A DNA stretch of 64,000 nt from Pyricularia pennisetigena. Taxonomy: Eukaryota; Ascomycota; Sordariomycetes; Magnaporthales; Pyriculariaceae. Both the position numbers and the translations under genes were made by a program. The DNA is taken from the NCBI RefSeq assembly GCF_004337985.1, contig NC_043741.1, forward strand, positions 3,162,953-3,226,952, written 5' to 3'. Below the pieces are notes generated by a model. The model searched no databases, was not told the origin of the DNA, and was given only the letters and a program-made list of their open reading frames with translations. Below, piece after piece: positions 12,707 through 26,310 of this stretch. Within the stretch, counting starts at the first letter, position 1; every line of letters starts with the position of its first letter.

Positions 12707-15611
12707 GTCGATCGATAAACGAATGGAGGTAGTCGACCTTGCAATGAACTCTTTGTGAAAGGAAAGATCTAGACAAAGAAAGGAAGGGGAGGTTATAGTA
12801 TATGAATCAAAGTAGTCTTGGCCCCCTGTACAGAACGCTTTGTTTGGCTTAAACGAGGGGTGCGGCGAAGTTCATGTGCTCTGGGTTTGTTGCAGGGGAA
12901 AAGGGGGTGAGAGGGGTGTGCACGGGGGACTCGACAGGGGTAGAGGGCGTGTACACAAACAAGATCAGGCCGACAAGGGTCGGATGTTGGATGGGTGGGG
13001 ACTAGGGTGGGAGGGGGGGTGGGTAGTGTGGTGCAAAAAAAAAAAAAAAGACAGCGGAACAAAGGGCTTGTTTTGCCCAGCACGAAATAGGCAAGTTTGA
13101 ATGGACAAGCGATCGTCAGTTGGCGACTCAAGGGACCACGAGGCTAAGCCTAGAGCGGTGCCTGACTTTTGGGTTGGGAATTGATTAGTGTCGTGATAAA
13201 GCAGACCAGCGTCGGCAGATGGACTGGACAACTGTGGCTTGGGTCTGGGTTGAGCAGCAGCTCCAGGGCGCCCGACTTAATCTAAGTTATTGCAATCTGC
13301 TGCACTGAACGGAGGCTGGCTCTTGCTGTCTTGTAGCAGACAGAACAAGTCAAATTATCAATGACGAGATGCTGGGGGTCTTGGCAGACTACCTGTACTA
13401 TACTCGGTTTTGAGTGAATTGGAATGCACCTATATGTACGATTGGGCGTGGCTTGGTGCTCTGGATGTGGCAGCAAGGATTTTGCCGAAAGTCAATTGTC
13501 TCTCTGGCACTTGTTCTCGGGGTTGACGCTATGGTGGCAGATTTTTTGACGTGGTCGAGACGGCCGGATGCGGGTGTGGCTGAGCGACGGTCGGATTGGT
13601 TCGGATCGAGCGATTGCAGGTGGTGGACAAAGTTGAAGCAGAAGAAGAAGCCAACTATTGTTCAAAAAGTAATTTGGCTGGTGAAAATTTGTGATGATGA
13701 TGCAGCAGAACAAACGGTATTGTCTTGGGCTAAGGAATGCCGCTCTTTTGTCTTCGGCATCAACCTCTTCACCAGAGGCAATCGTAGTAAGAAGCTGTCA
13801 ATATCCGGGGTAGTCGCGTAGTGTACCCTATGCCACTAAGATTGGACAGTCAGCCAACAAGCCCAGGCTCCAGGGGCCAGGGGCGGACAAGGCAAGGTGC
13901 GTAGCGTGGCTTGCGCTGGTAGGATTTGTCTGGTTGGCTACGGTGGGGCCGATTTCTGGGGGGCTTGCTGGTACAGTGTAATAGAAAAACGCACCCTGCG
14001 ATACAGCAAACTCAACTTGCTTACGATGGTGATAGCCAGCTCAGAGACTCGATTGACGCAATTGAGGATTTGATCCTGGCGAACGGACGGACACCAATAT
14101 CCGAATGTTGCTTTGCTTACACCACGAGTTGAGTTACTGTGCTGTTCTTTGCCAGACCGAAGCTTGCCGGAGCTGTTGTCTGTTCTTTGTTCTTTTCTTT
14201 TTCCCTTGCTGACAGTGGACGGCGGTTACACTTCAGCGGAGTGCCCACAAATAGTGTTTTTTTTAACCTGTTCTGCTTGTTTTGTAATTTGTTTTGCGGA
14301 CTTGAAATTGTTAGAGCAAGCCTCTAAACATCTAAAGTTGAAAAGGTTCCGGTAAGGTTTTGCTTACCAGTACTGTAGCTAACTCTGCGACGAGTTCTGA
14401 TCCCTCGTTGAGCTGCTAGGCAGTCAAACACGAGGCAGTGCAAGGCGCTTGTCACTAAGCCAAGTATGGAGCAAAAAAAAACGCCGAATCGTAGTAAAAG
14501 TAAACAAAGTCCAGAAAAAGAGGCCTTTCTGCCTGCAAAACTGCCTGCCAAGCTTCTGAACAGTACACAAAAAACAGGCCTGCTACCGAGTGTTGCTCTG
14601 CCGTTTCTAGAATCTTTGCTTCGCTCGCAAGCCTTGGCGCTTGATGAAATGATTGTTTTCGGCTTTGTTCTGTGGCTGGGTGCGCTTATAAGCCAGCAAA
14701 GTCGTACCCTTGCAAGGGGTGAAAAGGACGGTAACAGCGAAGAAAATAGCTTCAAGTCTCGGACTGTCAGCTCATAAAGGGATTGTGGTAAAATTAGTGT
14801 TAAAGGAAGGCTCTCCAGGAGATGAGCTGGTGGAATCGCTAGATCGATAGATCGAGGCTATTCAAGAGGGAGTAAAATCAAACAAGCAAGCGCCGGGCTT
14901 TTTTTTTTGTTCTGGGTTCGCGGAACCAAAGAGAAGGGATGCGTCTGCAATTCGAATGCTTGGAGATTCAATTCATTCCGCCAAACTAGGACGATATGAT
15001 CGATCAACGAATGTCAAAGGGAACTAAATCACCTCGTGGGCAAGAGGCGATCCCTCGATGTTTATTCCGCCGAGAGTACGATTGTCCAAAGATTTTCGCC
15101 ATGCACGCGCGCTGAATCGTCACTTCCCACTTGGTGATATTTCTCTACGTTTTTTGTTTGGCGCCGACCAGTCAAATCCTTCGCCGTTTGGCGTTTGCCG
15201 CGACAGCAGACGCACAGCCCGGTCCTGCCAGTCATTAAATCAGGTAGTCTACAAGTCTATAGGCTGAGAGGGACCTGGCACAAGATTATCAAAATCCATC
15301 TGTGGCTCCTGATTGAATGGTGGTCAAGGCTTGTACTTCTATTTTGCCACGGGTAAGCATGGGTGGCGAGCTGTCAAACCAACAAAAATAACTGGCTGGA
15401 GATGCGATACCGCCAAAGAATTTGTTGTCTTCAATCCACCGCTCGCCCCAGGCCGGTGGCCAGCGATTGGCAGGAACGCCTGCAGAGGTCGACAGATGAA
15501 ACAAACGAAAAAGTGGGGGCATACCTCCCGCTGTTGAGTTGGACTCTTTTGTTGGCTGAGCATACCTAACTGTATGAGTAGATGATAGTCATCGATAGCT
15601 TAGATAGATAT

Positions 15612-16229
15612 CTAACGCCATACGCTCCGATACCAAGAATTGCTTTCGATGCACCAGGCGTAGTTAAGTCGTAGCACCACATGGTTTTCTCGAGATAGGC
15701 ACCCTTGGCGTTTCTACCAAGAGCAGGCATAAAACACGCGGAGAGACACAAAAAGAAAGAAGTCAAACAAAATAAACAGCAAAGCCTTCGAACAGGCTGA
15801 GCAGCGAAACAGTGTTTGGAAATGCCTACGCTTACCTGCATGACCCCTAAAGATTTCTGTTTTGCAGTCATACAAAATGTAGCGTAGCATTGCGTGCGGG
15901 GGTAGGGATTTGGGTTTGTGAAGAAGCTGCGTTTCTTGGCAGTCGATTTTAGATTCCGTACGACAGCGATCCCCTCGGATCATACCCGCGATTGCGTTTA
16001 TTTCATCCTGATGATTGACAAGTTGGATGGGCTTTGTTAGCAATCACGCCGCATCTCGTATGAAAATTACTCTCGAGAGACCAGACAAATTAATCTGACG
16101 TACGGCACCAGCCGATCGCTCCTCCACGGCCGTGCTGATGCCGGACTTTGTTGCGCCGGTCGATTTTAAAAAGTGGTGATTATCACCGCATGGAATCTTT
16201 TCTTGTGCCTGAGCCCTACTTTCAATCAA
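15612..16229 (-). other. Possible spliced gene or gene relic, small Cys-containing protein
   Basis: Minus-strand exons are suggested by strong splice signals: exon A ends at 16104 before GTACGT; the 96-nt intron has TTGCTAACA and ATCATCAG; exon B 16007-15836 (DEINAIAGMIRGDRC ... YDCKTEIFRGHA) ends before GTAAGC; a third exon may start at 15703 and read 30 codons to a stop at 15612. Phases of A-B and B-C (with the 15704 acceptor) are compatible. Three Cys lie in exon B. No initiating ATG or signal peptide was found upstream of exon A, and no family is recognised. Could be a decayed small secreted protein gene. Confidence 0.25.
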
Positions 16230-16402
16230 TCATGCCGTGCTGGCCTGCAGAGGGCGGCGCACCCGCGGCATACATGCCTCGGATGGAATTTACAGCAATA
16301 AACCGTTCTGGATCAAAAAGGAGTACAATAATCTACACTCTTGGCACGAACCGCCTCTGCCGCCCTAAGGCGAAGAATTCATCCATGAGATATGATGACA
16401 AA

Positions 16403-16422
16403 AAATAAATAAATAAATAAAT
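16403..16422. repeat. (AAAT)n microsatellite
   Basis: Five tandem copies of a tetranucleotide in intergenic DNA. Confidence 0.9.
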
Positions 16423-19400
16423 ATGGGATTTCGTGTGCAGGTCAGGGCGCGAGCTTGCACTTGCACTGACTTTTGCCGCTCAGGCCGCGCATGACGACAA
16501 GGGGACGAGAATGGAATGTGGATGGACGACCTCTGAAAAGTGTGGAGTGAAAGTGGGCAGGCCGCCCACGGCATTGTCTTGTCGTTCAACAGCTGGACGG
16601 CCCAGCCGCAACTGCGTCACATTCTATGTGGGGCAGGGTGTGTGTTTAAGATCCTAACCGAATTGTACTGTCCTGGACAGTAGAAGCTGGGTTCGTGTCT
16701 CCCTCGGAGGGATACCCTGAGTACGGGAGACTCCATGATCTACAACACTCTATGCGACTCAGTTCTTTTCCTGGTGTTTTTGCCCTTGAACCATGGAATC
16801 TATTGAAAGGCTAAAAAAATCCCGTGGCATGCAGAAATCATCATTTCTTCACGGAACCATCTGTGAGCTGCCCTTTGACTCAATCTCCACAAAAGCCTAC
16901 ACAGAAGCATGGCGACCTGATAGAATCTCCTCAACCCGGGGAAAACTTTGGTTTTATCGATCCCGTCTTTGGCTCCGTATAGAAATTCTGCATCGCCGCG
17001 ATGACGATGTAGATCCACGTCTCAGCATAAACTGCCAATCTCAGAGAGCGAGTCAGTGCTGCCAAAAACAATAGACGACGCTCCCCCAGGTCGAAAAACA
17101 AGAGACGGTCTTCCCGTAATAGGACGGATACAGTGGTCCCCTCCATCCCATCCCAGTGCATATCTATCACCAGGGTCCTGGGAAGCCAGTACGTAGGAAA
17201 CAGATGCTGAGAAAAGAATGACCCCATTCCCGTCCGGGAAAGCCACGAACTCAACTCAAGCACGCAGTTTCAGGAGCTGGACAAGGCGTTCACTCGAGAA
17301 GCCATGATGGATTTGACAGGAATACCATCCACATATTTTGAGCCCGAACCCCTGAACCCCGCAAAAAGTCACAGCCAGAAGAAAAAAAAGAAAACAACGC
17401 CCCTATATAGCTCACCCCTGGCCCAAGCCACCCAAAATGACGATATGAGTTGTCAAGGCTAGATTGTGCCCAAATAAAAATTATCAGGTTTGCATTCTTA
17501 TTCTTGGGTACCGTCTCGGGGTTTCGTCTCGACGAAACATGACAGCAGATGAAACCCATGTCAACATAGTGGCTAAAAGTATCAAGGAAATGCGCGACCT
17601 CACAATTTTGTATTTTTGTTTATAGTTGAGTGGAGTTGGACCTACCACGTATAGAACATCGTGGCGCGCTGCAGCCCGAAGCCACTAAAAAAAGAGGAGA
17701 GCTAATGACTGTGTGGCTGCCATAAAATTTTGAAACTGGGAATACTTTGTAGAATTAATCAAACAGCCATCATCTTCTCTGCACTGAAACATATTGCAGG
17801 AGGGAGCATGTTTTCGGCAGTTGCAGACACGATTGTGGCAGATATATAATATATACCACATCGGCCTATCGCCCGAACCGTAGCCTCTGTCCGGAGCATT
17901 TCATGGATCGCAGGTGGAGATAGCACCGCTTCCGGAGAATACGGCCTTGGGCGAGGTGGGGGTGTTCGAAGAGCATAACCAACGCACAACTCATTTGTAG
18001 TACGTTCGCAGTACTTGGCAATGTATGCATTGGGGGCGGGGCGGGTCTGCCGAATGTGTCTCTGTTTTTTGGTGGTCGAGAGCGGTCGTCGTGATTGGGT
18101 CGCTTTTGCTGAAACATGAAACAGGAGACCGAGGCCATTTGGACACAGGGGGCCGAATTCATGGGCTGCGACTTCCTGAATGCCAAGCTGCCTGCAAATC
18201 GTTCTTTGTTGATAATCAATTGGCCTAGAGGTAGTGCAGATTTCATGCCTCGCATGCCCTAGCTTGCTACCTCCGGAGTAATGTGCCTTAGTTTACAGCC
18301 ATCGAATGTCGCCAAGGAACCGTTTGCTTTTCCTACACGCAGCCACTCACTTGGATGCCTCACCCACGGGGTCTGCTTTCGGAGTCACGTAGGAACAACA
18401 ACAAACCCCGCCCGCCATCCGCGCCACACAGTCCGCGTGCAGAACGCTCGTTTTGTTTTTGTTGTTGCATTTGTCTTGGAAATGGCCAAATCACGGGATT
18501 CAATCCAAACAGGATGCAACCGTATACCACCAACCAAAACCATCATAGTAATCTTCAAATCCAGGCGCTGATTACTCTTAGAAACAGACTCAGAGTGACC
18601 CATGGCCGATGGCCGACAATCGCCTTACTCCATTGTGTCTCTCGCTTGATTTCCTTGCGATCGAAACCAGTCAGGCGATGCGGATTTTTATTGTTGACCT
18701 GCTCAAAGGATCATGAAGGCGATCGATCGATTGAGTAAGGCCTCATACAGGGTCTGCGTACTCCCTCCACTTGCAGGCATTGTCACCAGGCCGCTACCGA
18801 CAGTCCGGTGATGTTGTCTTACTAACGGACTAAAAGGCTGAGCTACCAAACCCTAACCCGGTCCTTGAGCGCCTTCTCCCTCCCCAGAAAGAACCGCAGA
18901 TTCCATGTCAAGTTCTCAGTGACGAATGCAAGTCAAACATCAAACCCACTGGCATGTAGCTGAGGAGTAAATTGGCACACCCTCACATAGTCGGATTAAG
19001 GGCTGCCCAAGAAACTACATTAAAACTGTCGCTGAAAAATCGTCTGGCATCCTAGCGCTGCATCCGCCCGTCTGTCCCGGTAGAAACCCGAATGTGCATC
19101 ACATCGCTGCAATCATCGTCAGTCTTAGGGTAGCGGCGTCGGGCACCAAAATGGGAACGGGTTCGGATGAAGATGGGAACAGACGAAAATAGCCGTCATC
19201 GGCATTCGCAGCGAGGCTTGTAGACGATGCAAGGACTATAGAGTTCGAGGGCGTAGTTGGGAAGGGGCAGAGCTACTGCTGTGCAACGCAAGGGAGTGAG
19301 TGGTGAACAAAAATGTACGTACGGTATTACGGTTTAGAACAAGGTGCTTGCCCGGTTGCCGGCTACCGGCTTTAGCGCGCGGTTTAGGGTTGCGCCTCGA

Positions 19401-22400
19401 TCTCGACAGTAAACAGTAAGGGCAAGCGCGCGCTATCTCCATTGATATTCTGGCCCCGGGCGCGTACATCAAGAAGATCGCTGTCTTTCACCACTCGATT
19501 GTCTATGCCGAACCTGTTTCATACATGCCTTGCTGACCTAGGCGAGATTAAAACGCAAGGCTGCGTCTTCTATTTTTTTTTTCGCTTTTTCTCCGAGCGG
19601 TCCACGATGGAATCAGCGTAGCATTGGAGTACACAACCCCAGCAGCTCCATCCCACAAACCTCCACAGTAAGTCTGCAGATGGCAGTCTGCGGGCCACTG
19701 CGATTGGTTCCGGTGGCCGCCGTACTAAATTTAACGCCGTGCAGGTGCAGCTACCCGTCCAAAATGGAGTCTCTGAACGCCGATCGATCTCTACAACATT
19801 TTCGTTTTTACTGCACAGCAAAAGACCAGCCAGGCACGCCGGCTCACTCCCGCTGCTTGACACCTAAAGAGGTCTGAAAAATTGGCTTACTTTCAATTAT
19901 TAGTGTTATAGTACACACCCTTGCGTCAGTGATTGCGGGAAGTATAGACCCCAATGTCAGCATCCAGGCCATGCCCAGGTAAAATAAACCTACACAACAG
20001 TAGCCGCCTGCATCGGTCTCTCGCGCTTCCGACGCGGGAACCCCCCAAACGGCCCCATTCAGATAGTAACATTACCCTCGAAAGTGGATTGCTTCCCTAG
20101 ATAGTCGCCGTCGCGATAGATGCAAACTGCTGTTCAACGACTCTCTTTGTTCTGGAGTTGCATTTACTTGCTTACATGACCTTCCCTTGCGTGCGACTCC
20201 AAGGTGACCTGCGCCGTCTCAGGCCCCAAAATAAATCCGTCCCTCTATTTATTGTCTGCCAAGCCAGACTCGGACCTGGATCGGCTGCTGCCGAGCCGGA
20301 CAAGATGCTAGCTCTGGCCCCGGAAGACAAGGGTTATTAGCGACTATTATGATGTTAATCGAGGCGAGCATGAGCAGTGATTTCATCGTGGTTACTATTT
20401 TTACCGCAAGCGTAATGACTTGTTTGCTCGATATGCATGATATTTTCCCATTAGTCTAGTTGACCTTTTGCGTCTAGCTCGGCTGGCGGAAGTAATAAAA
20501 CAGGCAAGGGGAAAAAGAATGCTGACATGTATACAGAGTAATGACATGGATGCTACCCAAGATCCAAGCCAGATAAACACACACCTCCAACTACGTAGTA
20601 AGTGGCACAGCCGTGCAGACACCCGCCTGGCTGTGCCGAGGTATTATTAGTGTACCACATTGGTGATGTCTGTTTGTGGCGCTCTGTACTACACCGCTAC
20701 GCGTATCAAAACAAAGCTGCATCGAGCCGTATATGATGAAAGCATAGAGTGTAATTATCTTTTACCTTTTTTTTGGTACAACGTGCATATGACATTGAAG
20801 GGTTTGAGGTAGACACCCGGTCTCAATAAACCAAGTATAGTAATATGTCTACTTTCCGACTGCTTACTGCGCGAGATTGCCCGTTCATCTCAGTCAGGAG
20901 CACCCTCTATGGAACAGCTTGATGGAACATGCCGTGGGGTCTGTCTTGCAAATTACCGCCCTATGGCCGCGCCGTTCCGTCTAAGTTCGGATTGTCTCGT
21001 TGCCGGCATGGTTAGGGTCATGTAAATTGGGGTCTGGCGGGAGTATGTTTATAATTAGGCCTCTGATACTAAACATGTATCTTTCATTCCTTGGAAGTTA
21101 CATTCGTCTTGCTCAAAAACAAATGCATGACAATAGCACTTTTATACCAGATCCCAGCGCTGAAAAACAATTGAAATCAGGATGTAAATGCAAACAATAT
21201 TTACGTACAAGAAAAATTATCTACCAAACTATGTGTCTTTGATTATGTTCAGATGATCGGAACTTCCCATCTAGTAATGTAGATCTTCCAGAATCATATT
21301 AGCCTTCACTTGTTCTAGCCACGCTCCGGCGGCCGTAGGCCTCACCGGTATCCAGGCGAGATGGCGTCTGGACTGGGATCATTGGGTCTCACACTGTAAA
21401 AAGTCAGCAGCAACGGTTTATAGTAGCTACTCATGTAAGTTAGCCCAAAAGGCTAACCTGATGCTGCATCAATCCAAGCCAACCGTATAATCGCCCTCTG
21501 TGCCCCCCCATCACTCCCTTTTCTGGTAATAAAACACGACAAATACAACCAAGTTAGGTTTTAGGAGCGTCCGGCCAGCTTCCAAACAAACGGTGGAAGC
21601 ACAAGTTTGTCTTTGCGCACCGTTGCACGATTTACAACACCCAGACCTCCACGCCACTGGTTTGAGCTAGGGTTTTCAGACAAACTTGACCAGCGGATGT
21701 AGCTCCGAGATACCCTGCAGTAAATCAGAGACATGGAGCAAGAGCCGTGAGACGGTGATAAAATAGGGTCCATCGAAAAAAAAGTTTACATGAAGACACG
21801 AGGAGATAACCCATATCTCAATGGCAACGATTCACAAGAAGTTTTTGTCCTACACATGCTAGAAAGCGCACAGGTCCTTCTAAGCAGCCATAGTTACCTA
21901 CATTGAAAGACAGCACCAGTCACGCCCCGGCCTCAACATTTTGTCGGTGGAATTGACTTTAAGCAAAAGAAAAGCAAAACTATTCATCATTGCGCCCAAC
22001 AAGGGGTTCGAGTTTACGTCGAGTGGGACTGCCAAAAGGACCAAAGTAAAAAGATAACAAAGGAAAATAATGTTGATTTTCCTACAAAACACGCCAGGCG
22101 CCGACCTTCTAAGCCCGTACCCAACAAAGTAGAACAAGAGTATTGCAGGAAAGAAATGAAAACAAAAGACAAGGCTAGAACAGCCTGTGGCCTGACTGCT
22201 TCGCTGCACTAGCAGACGGAGATCTCGATTACAGCAGCCTGCTTTTTCCTCAGCTCGAGCTGCTCATACAAATAAAGGAGAAGGAAGGCTTTGACCGTAT
22301 CCTGGAAAGCAGAAAAAAAAATAGACATGTCCATAACACTACCATCTCCTTGATTCTGCTTTCCCACACAAGTTTGCTCTGATGACGGGTTTTCAAGGAA

Positions 22401-22525
22401 TCACAAACCTTGGATACAGAGGGGATATCTGGTAACGCAATCCCGAAGATGTAATGCACTGCTTGCGGAGACGTGCAAAAAATTTCCATGGTCGTCATAA
22501 AATGGGTGCTAACTGATGATTAGAC

Positions 22526-23636
22526 CTATCGCCTCGGCGGCGCTGGGGTGTTATCCTCAAAGTATGGGTGGTTGCAAGCTTGTTTTGCCGAGATGCGGCC
22601 GGCAGGGTCGTAGACGAGCATCATCTCGAGTAGATCGAGACCAGCATCGTTGAGACCTGGGCAGAGCTTCATGTTTGGATCGCGCTGCCACTTGGGGAAG
22701 GAAGGCTTAAAGTCGGGATAGATGTGTTCATCTGTGACGCTGGGCCACGTCTCTTCTGTGGGTGTGCCAAGCAACCTGCATAAAAGGTGTCCAGGTCAGT
22801 CGCAAAGAGCCATTACGGGTGTTCCACTCAGACTGTACTTACCTGAAGATCTTGAAGATCTCGTCAATCTCAGAGTCTCCGGGGAAGAGTGGTTTCCGTG
22901 TACACATCTCGGCAAAGATGCATCCCACTGACCACATATCCACGCCTGTGGAATATTGCCTTCCACCAATCAGAATCTCTGGAGCACGGTACCAGAGCGT
23001 GACGACTTCGTGGGTGTAGGTCCGAAGAGGCACACCGAATGCGCGGGCCAAACCAAAGTCGGCAAGCTTCAAGTTGCCTTCGCGGTCGATGAGCAAGTTC
23101 TGCGGCTTCAGGTCGCGATGTAGGATCCTGTGTGAATGGCAGTACCGAACACCATCACACAGCTGGCTCATGAACTTCTTGATCATGGTATCGCCCAGAC
23201 CCAGTCGGCTCAGTTGTGGGCCAGTGCCCTCGGGCAGCGCCTTGCCGCGTCCGCCATCCGCCACAGGTAGCGCCTCCATGTACTTTTTGAGGTCAAGGTC
23301 GAGGAATTCAAAGACGAGGTAGAGCTTGGTGCCATCAGTGTGCACGATGTTGAACAGTCGAACGATGTTTGGATCACGCATCTCTTTCAGGAGACTGATC
23401 TCTCGAATCGCTGTTGACGGAACACCCTCGTCCTCGGCCTCCAGCCGGATCTTCTTCATTGCGACGATCCGGCCTCCATTAAGAAGGTCTCGAGCTTTGT
23501 AGACGACTCCATATGTACCTATGGACCAGGCAGAGTAGGCATTCGGTCAGCGAGAGGCCACAAAGCTGGCATGGTCAGAATGGGGTGGATGGCCCATACC
23601 TTCACCGATCTTCTCGAGTTTCTGGTAGTTTTCCAT
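22526..23636 (-). CDS. CDK1: Cyclin-dependent kinase 1 (Cdc2/Cdc28 type)
   Basis: Master cell-cycle Ser/Thr kinase. Minus-strand exons 23636-23600, 23518-22843 and 22775-22526 give 320 residues; junction phases fit. It starts [19 protein letters not shown] (Gly-rich loop with the regulatory Thr-Tyr), has the ATP-site Lys in VAMKKIRLE, an exact PSTAIRE cyclin-binding helix ([15 protein letters not shown]), [10 protein letters not shown] catalytic loop, DFGLARAFG, the activation Thr in [17 protein letters not shown], and a [13 protein letters not shown]ks-binding region. An insertion after KKYMEALP ([14 protein letters not shown]) is usual for filamentous fungi. The Pcl-type cyclin at 11.6 kb is expected to pair with a Pho85-like kinase rather than this one. 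Confidence 0.97.
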
Positions 23637-24704
23637 GTTTGCAGGCCGGGGCGCGTCGAGCTGTTGGTGGCGATCAAAGCTGCTGGGGAAGCGTCTAGTC
23701 GGAATGCGATTGTTGAGCGCACAGGGTTTGTATGTGCCGCTGTTGTCGTGCGCCTTGCGACAGACTTCCTCGTAAGGAAATTCCTCGCTAATGAAAAGCT
23801 CTCGCGATTGTAATACAAGCAAACAAACGCCCGAGCAATGTGGTCAAGTTGCAGTTTGCGCGGGCCTGAATTCTTGGGAATCAGGGCAGATTGAAAGACC
23901 GAACTTGAAAGTCAACGTCGTCTGATGTGACAGCGAAAGACTGTGGAAGAGAAATGAATGAAGACAAAAGAACCAAAGTCGGTGTAGTGTTTGTGATGAA
24001 TTTAATGCTGGCTTGGCAGGGATGACGGAGGGAGGATTTTATGACCGTGGAGACCAACCAAGCTGAACGAGGGGCAGAGCCAGCGCGACGCGGGGCGCGA
24101 CGCGGTCCGCAAATAGATATTGTCCAGGGAACCGAAACAGTCGAAAGCACGACGAGGGGAATGGTTTAGTTAAGTCATAGACCCCTAACTACTGATTTGG
24201 GATCCTGAATTGGAAGAGCTTCTCACGAACTGAAATTCATCTCGTTTCTTGAATTCAATTCAATTGTTGGGGTGAAAGCTGGAGGTGCATCGGCCACTTC
24301 GAGGCCCCTGGCGACGGCTTGTTGATTTGTTTTCTTTCGGGCGCAAAGGAGCTTTGCTTACAAGGGTTGACGTAAACAAACCCCAGGATCCTTGTGAAGC
24401 CCGATCCCAGTAAGCACTGAACAAGCAGCCTGAAGCATCTTTACCGGCCCTCACTGCTAGCTACAGAAACATGTGGAGAACCTGGCCTCTTTGCGTCCAG
24501 TCAATCCGCAACCCCACCAAAAAAACCCCCAAGTTACACTGCGCCAAACATCTTCATCAACGCATTGTGCATCCACGATCATCAAACTAGAAAGGCTTGT
24601 TGGAGAATGCGCATGCGTAGCTACCTACACAACAGGCTCGATATATCCTGCTATATTCACTACAAATCGTCTGTGACAGCTTGCTACTGTCCCCACCCGT
24701 GAAC
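23637..24704. other. Divergent promoter between CDK1 and the AlkB-like gene
   Basis: About 1.07 kb shared by two divergent genes. No coding frame is credible. A GAATTCAATTCAATTG block lies near 24251-24266. TATA boxes were not clear. Confidence 0.5.
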
Positions 24705-25842
24705 ATGACTGTCAATCTTACCGAGCTTGACGCTCATGAGCAGCCGTCGGACCAGATGCGGCAGATATGGAAATCATACTCCCGGGCAGACAAGGAAGAA
24801 CTTCTCTCAAATGGAGCCATTGACGACTTAGAGAATCCTGAGAAGGCAGCTGAGTTTATTGTCGCAGGCACAGTCCCAGCCGCAACGCTCACCAAGGGCT
24901 TCGCATTCCTTGGATCGGGCTTCGATGCTGCCGTCAATGATGCGCCGATTTATCACCACCCGTTATTACCAGGTGCGGGAACCAATATAGCCATACATAC
25001 ATAGTATGCGTTAGATTGACCAAAGAAACACTAACACTGCTGTGACAGGTCTTCTTATTTTCCCCTCAATAGTACCCTTGGAAGTTCAAAAGACCCTGCT
25101 CTCAAAACTCATCCACAGAGATCTCAGCATTCCAGCTCACCAAACCAACATGCATCTTCATTATGAATTGCCTTACGTGGAGCGCAAGCCAGGGGCCGGA
25201 GAAGGGGAACAGGAAGATTATAGTCACTCATTTTTCTCACACTCTCCTGATTCGCCTGTCCGCTTCCAGCCCAAAGACCCGGACGTGCACAAACCTCTCT
25301 CCATGAAGCAGGTGATGGACCGCCGTCTACATTGGGTGACTCTAGGCGGTCAGTATGACTGGACAAACAGAGTCTACCCTGAAGAGGAGCCACCGAAATT
25401 CCCGCCGGATGTTGCGGGGTTCTTGGAGACAGTGTTCCCCGATACGATCGCGCAGGCAGCGATTGTGAACTTTTACACTCCTGGCGACACCATGATGATG
25501 CATCGCGACGTTTCGGAGGAGACCGATAAGGGTCTCGTGAGCCTCAGTCTTGGTTGCGATGGGCTCTTCATGATAGCCCCCAGCGACATTGGTAAAACGG
25601 CCGAAGAGGAGCGTCCAGAGGATGTGAAGAAACAATACCTGCTCCTCAGGCTAAGGTCTGGAGATGCCATTTATATGACCAAGGAGTCGAGGTACGCGTG
25701 GCACGGAGTTCCCAAGGTCCTCAAAGGAACATGCCCACAGGCCTTGGAAGATTGGCCCGCCGAGGATGGCATGTTTGAGCAGTGGCGTGGGTGGCTGAAG
25801 AACAAAAGAATCAACCTGAACGTGCGACAGATGAGAGAATGA
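24705..25842 (+). CDS. AlkB-homolog 2-oxoglutarate/Fe(II) dioxygenase (ALKBH1-like)
   Basis: Exons 24705-24972 and 25049-25842 give 353 residues; the intron is GT-AG and phase 1. Start is the ATG opening MTVNLTELDAHEQPSD. The C-terminal half is an AlkB double-stranded beta-helix: VNFYTPGDTMMMHRDVSE holds the iron ligands His241 and Asp243, RYAWHGVPKV the second His (308), and RINLNVR the 2-oxoglutarate/substrate-binding R-x-N-x-x-x-R (Arg343, Arg349). SLGCDGLFMIAP precedes these as in the family. The long N-terminal part with GFAFLGSGFDAAV resembles ALKBH1 more than bacterial AlkB. Likely oxidative demethylation of nucleic acid (in animals ALKBH1 acts on tRNA and other substrates); the fungal substrate cannot be read from sequence. 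Confidence 0.9.
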
Positions 25843-26310
25843 CATATCGCGATTCGTCTCTTTGTGTTCGCAATTGTCAGGCCTCAATAGTCACATGGTC
25901 TGTCTAGCTTCTTACGCCAAGGAGAGACCGTTTGAGAATTGGCCATCCAAACAAAAGACACAAGAAATAGGCGAACACAAAACCGCTAGACCCCGCAAAT
26001 GTGCTGGTGTTTGGCCTACCACAACCTAGTCAGTTAATTAGGCAGCAATGGAGGCAAGGCTGGCGGCCTGCACCAAGCAAACGCATGCTTAGAAATGCAA
26101 TGAGGCCTCAACTCACTCACGTTTTCATTAAATAACGACCCCACAAGCTAGATTACATATTTCATCTTCCCCGGATATACTAGTCATCAATCATACCAAT
26201 ACCAATCGATCAGATCATCCGCCAAACAGTCACCTCGGCCAATCTTTGTTCACCTGCTCCGGCCTCTTTCCTCACCATTTGCTGAACCGCCCACGAACCT
26301 CAATCCCATC
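25843..26310. other. Intergenic, promoter side of the rvt gene
   Basis: Contains the AlkB-like gene's 3' flank and the leader of the next gene. No gene seen; no TGACTCA site found. Confidence 0.5.

Larger units (their letters stand above)
12707..22525. other. Gene-poor region of almost 10 kb
   Basis: Apart from a weak spliced candidate at 15612-16229, no gene could be supported. 12707-13250 is the upstream region of the cyclin gene. On the minus strand 16800-17246 holds an open frame interrupted by one TGA, which could be a decayed coding relic, but no family is recognisable. 21550-22525 is the 3' flank of CDK1. I saw no terminal repeats or transposase/integrase motifs. Confidence 0.4.

Noticed and set aside
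16800..17246. Minus-strand frame with one TGA as a third edited stop
   Set aside because: TGA is not a target that A-to-I editing turns into TGG in the usual way here, no family or splice context supports a gene, and the ends are not convincing.
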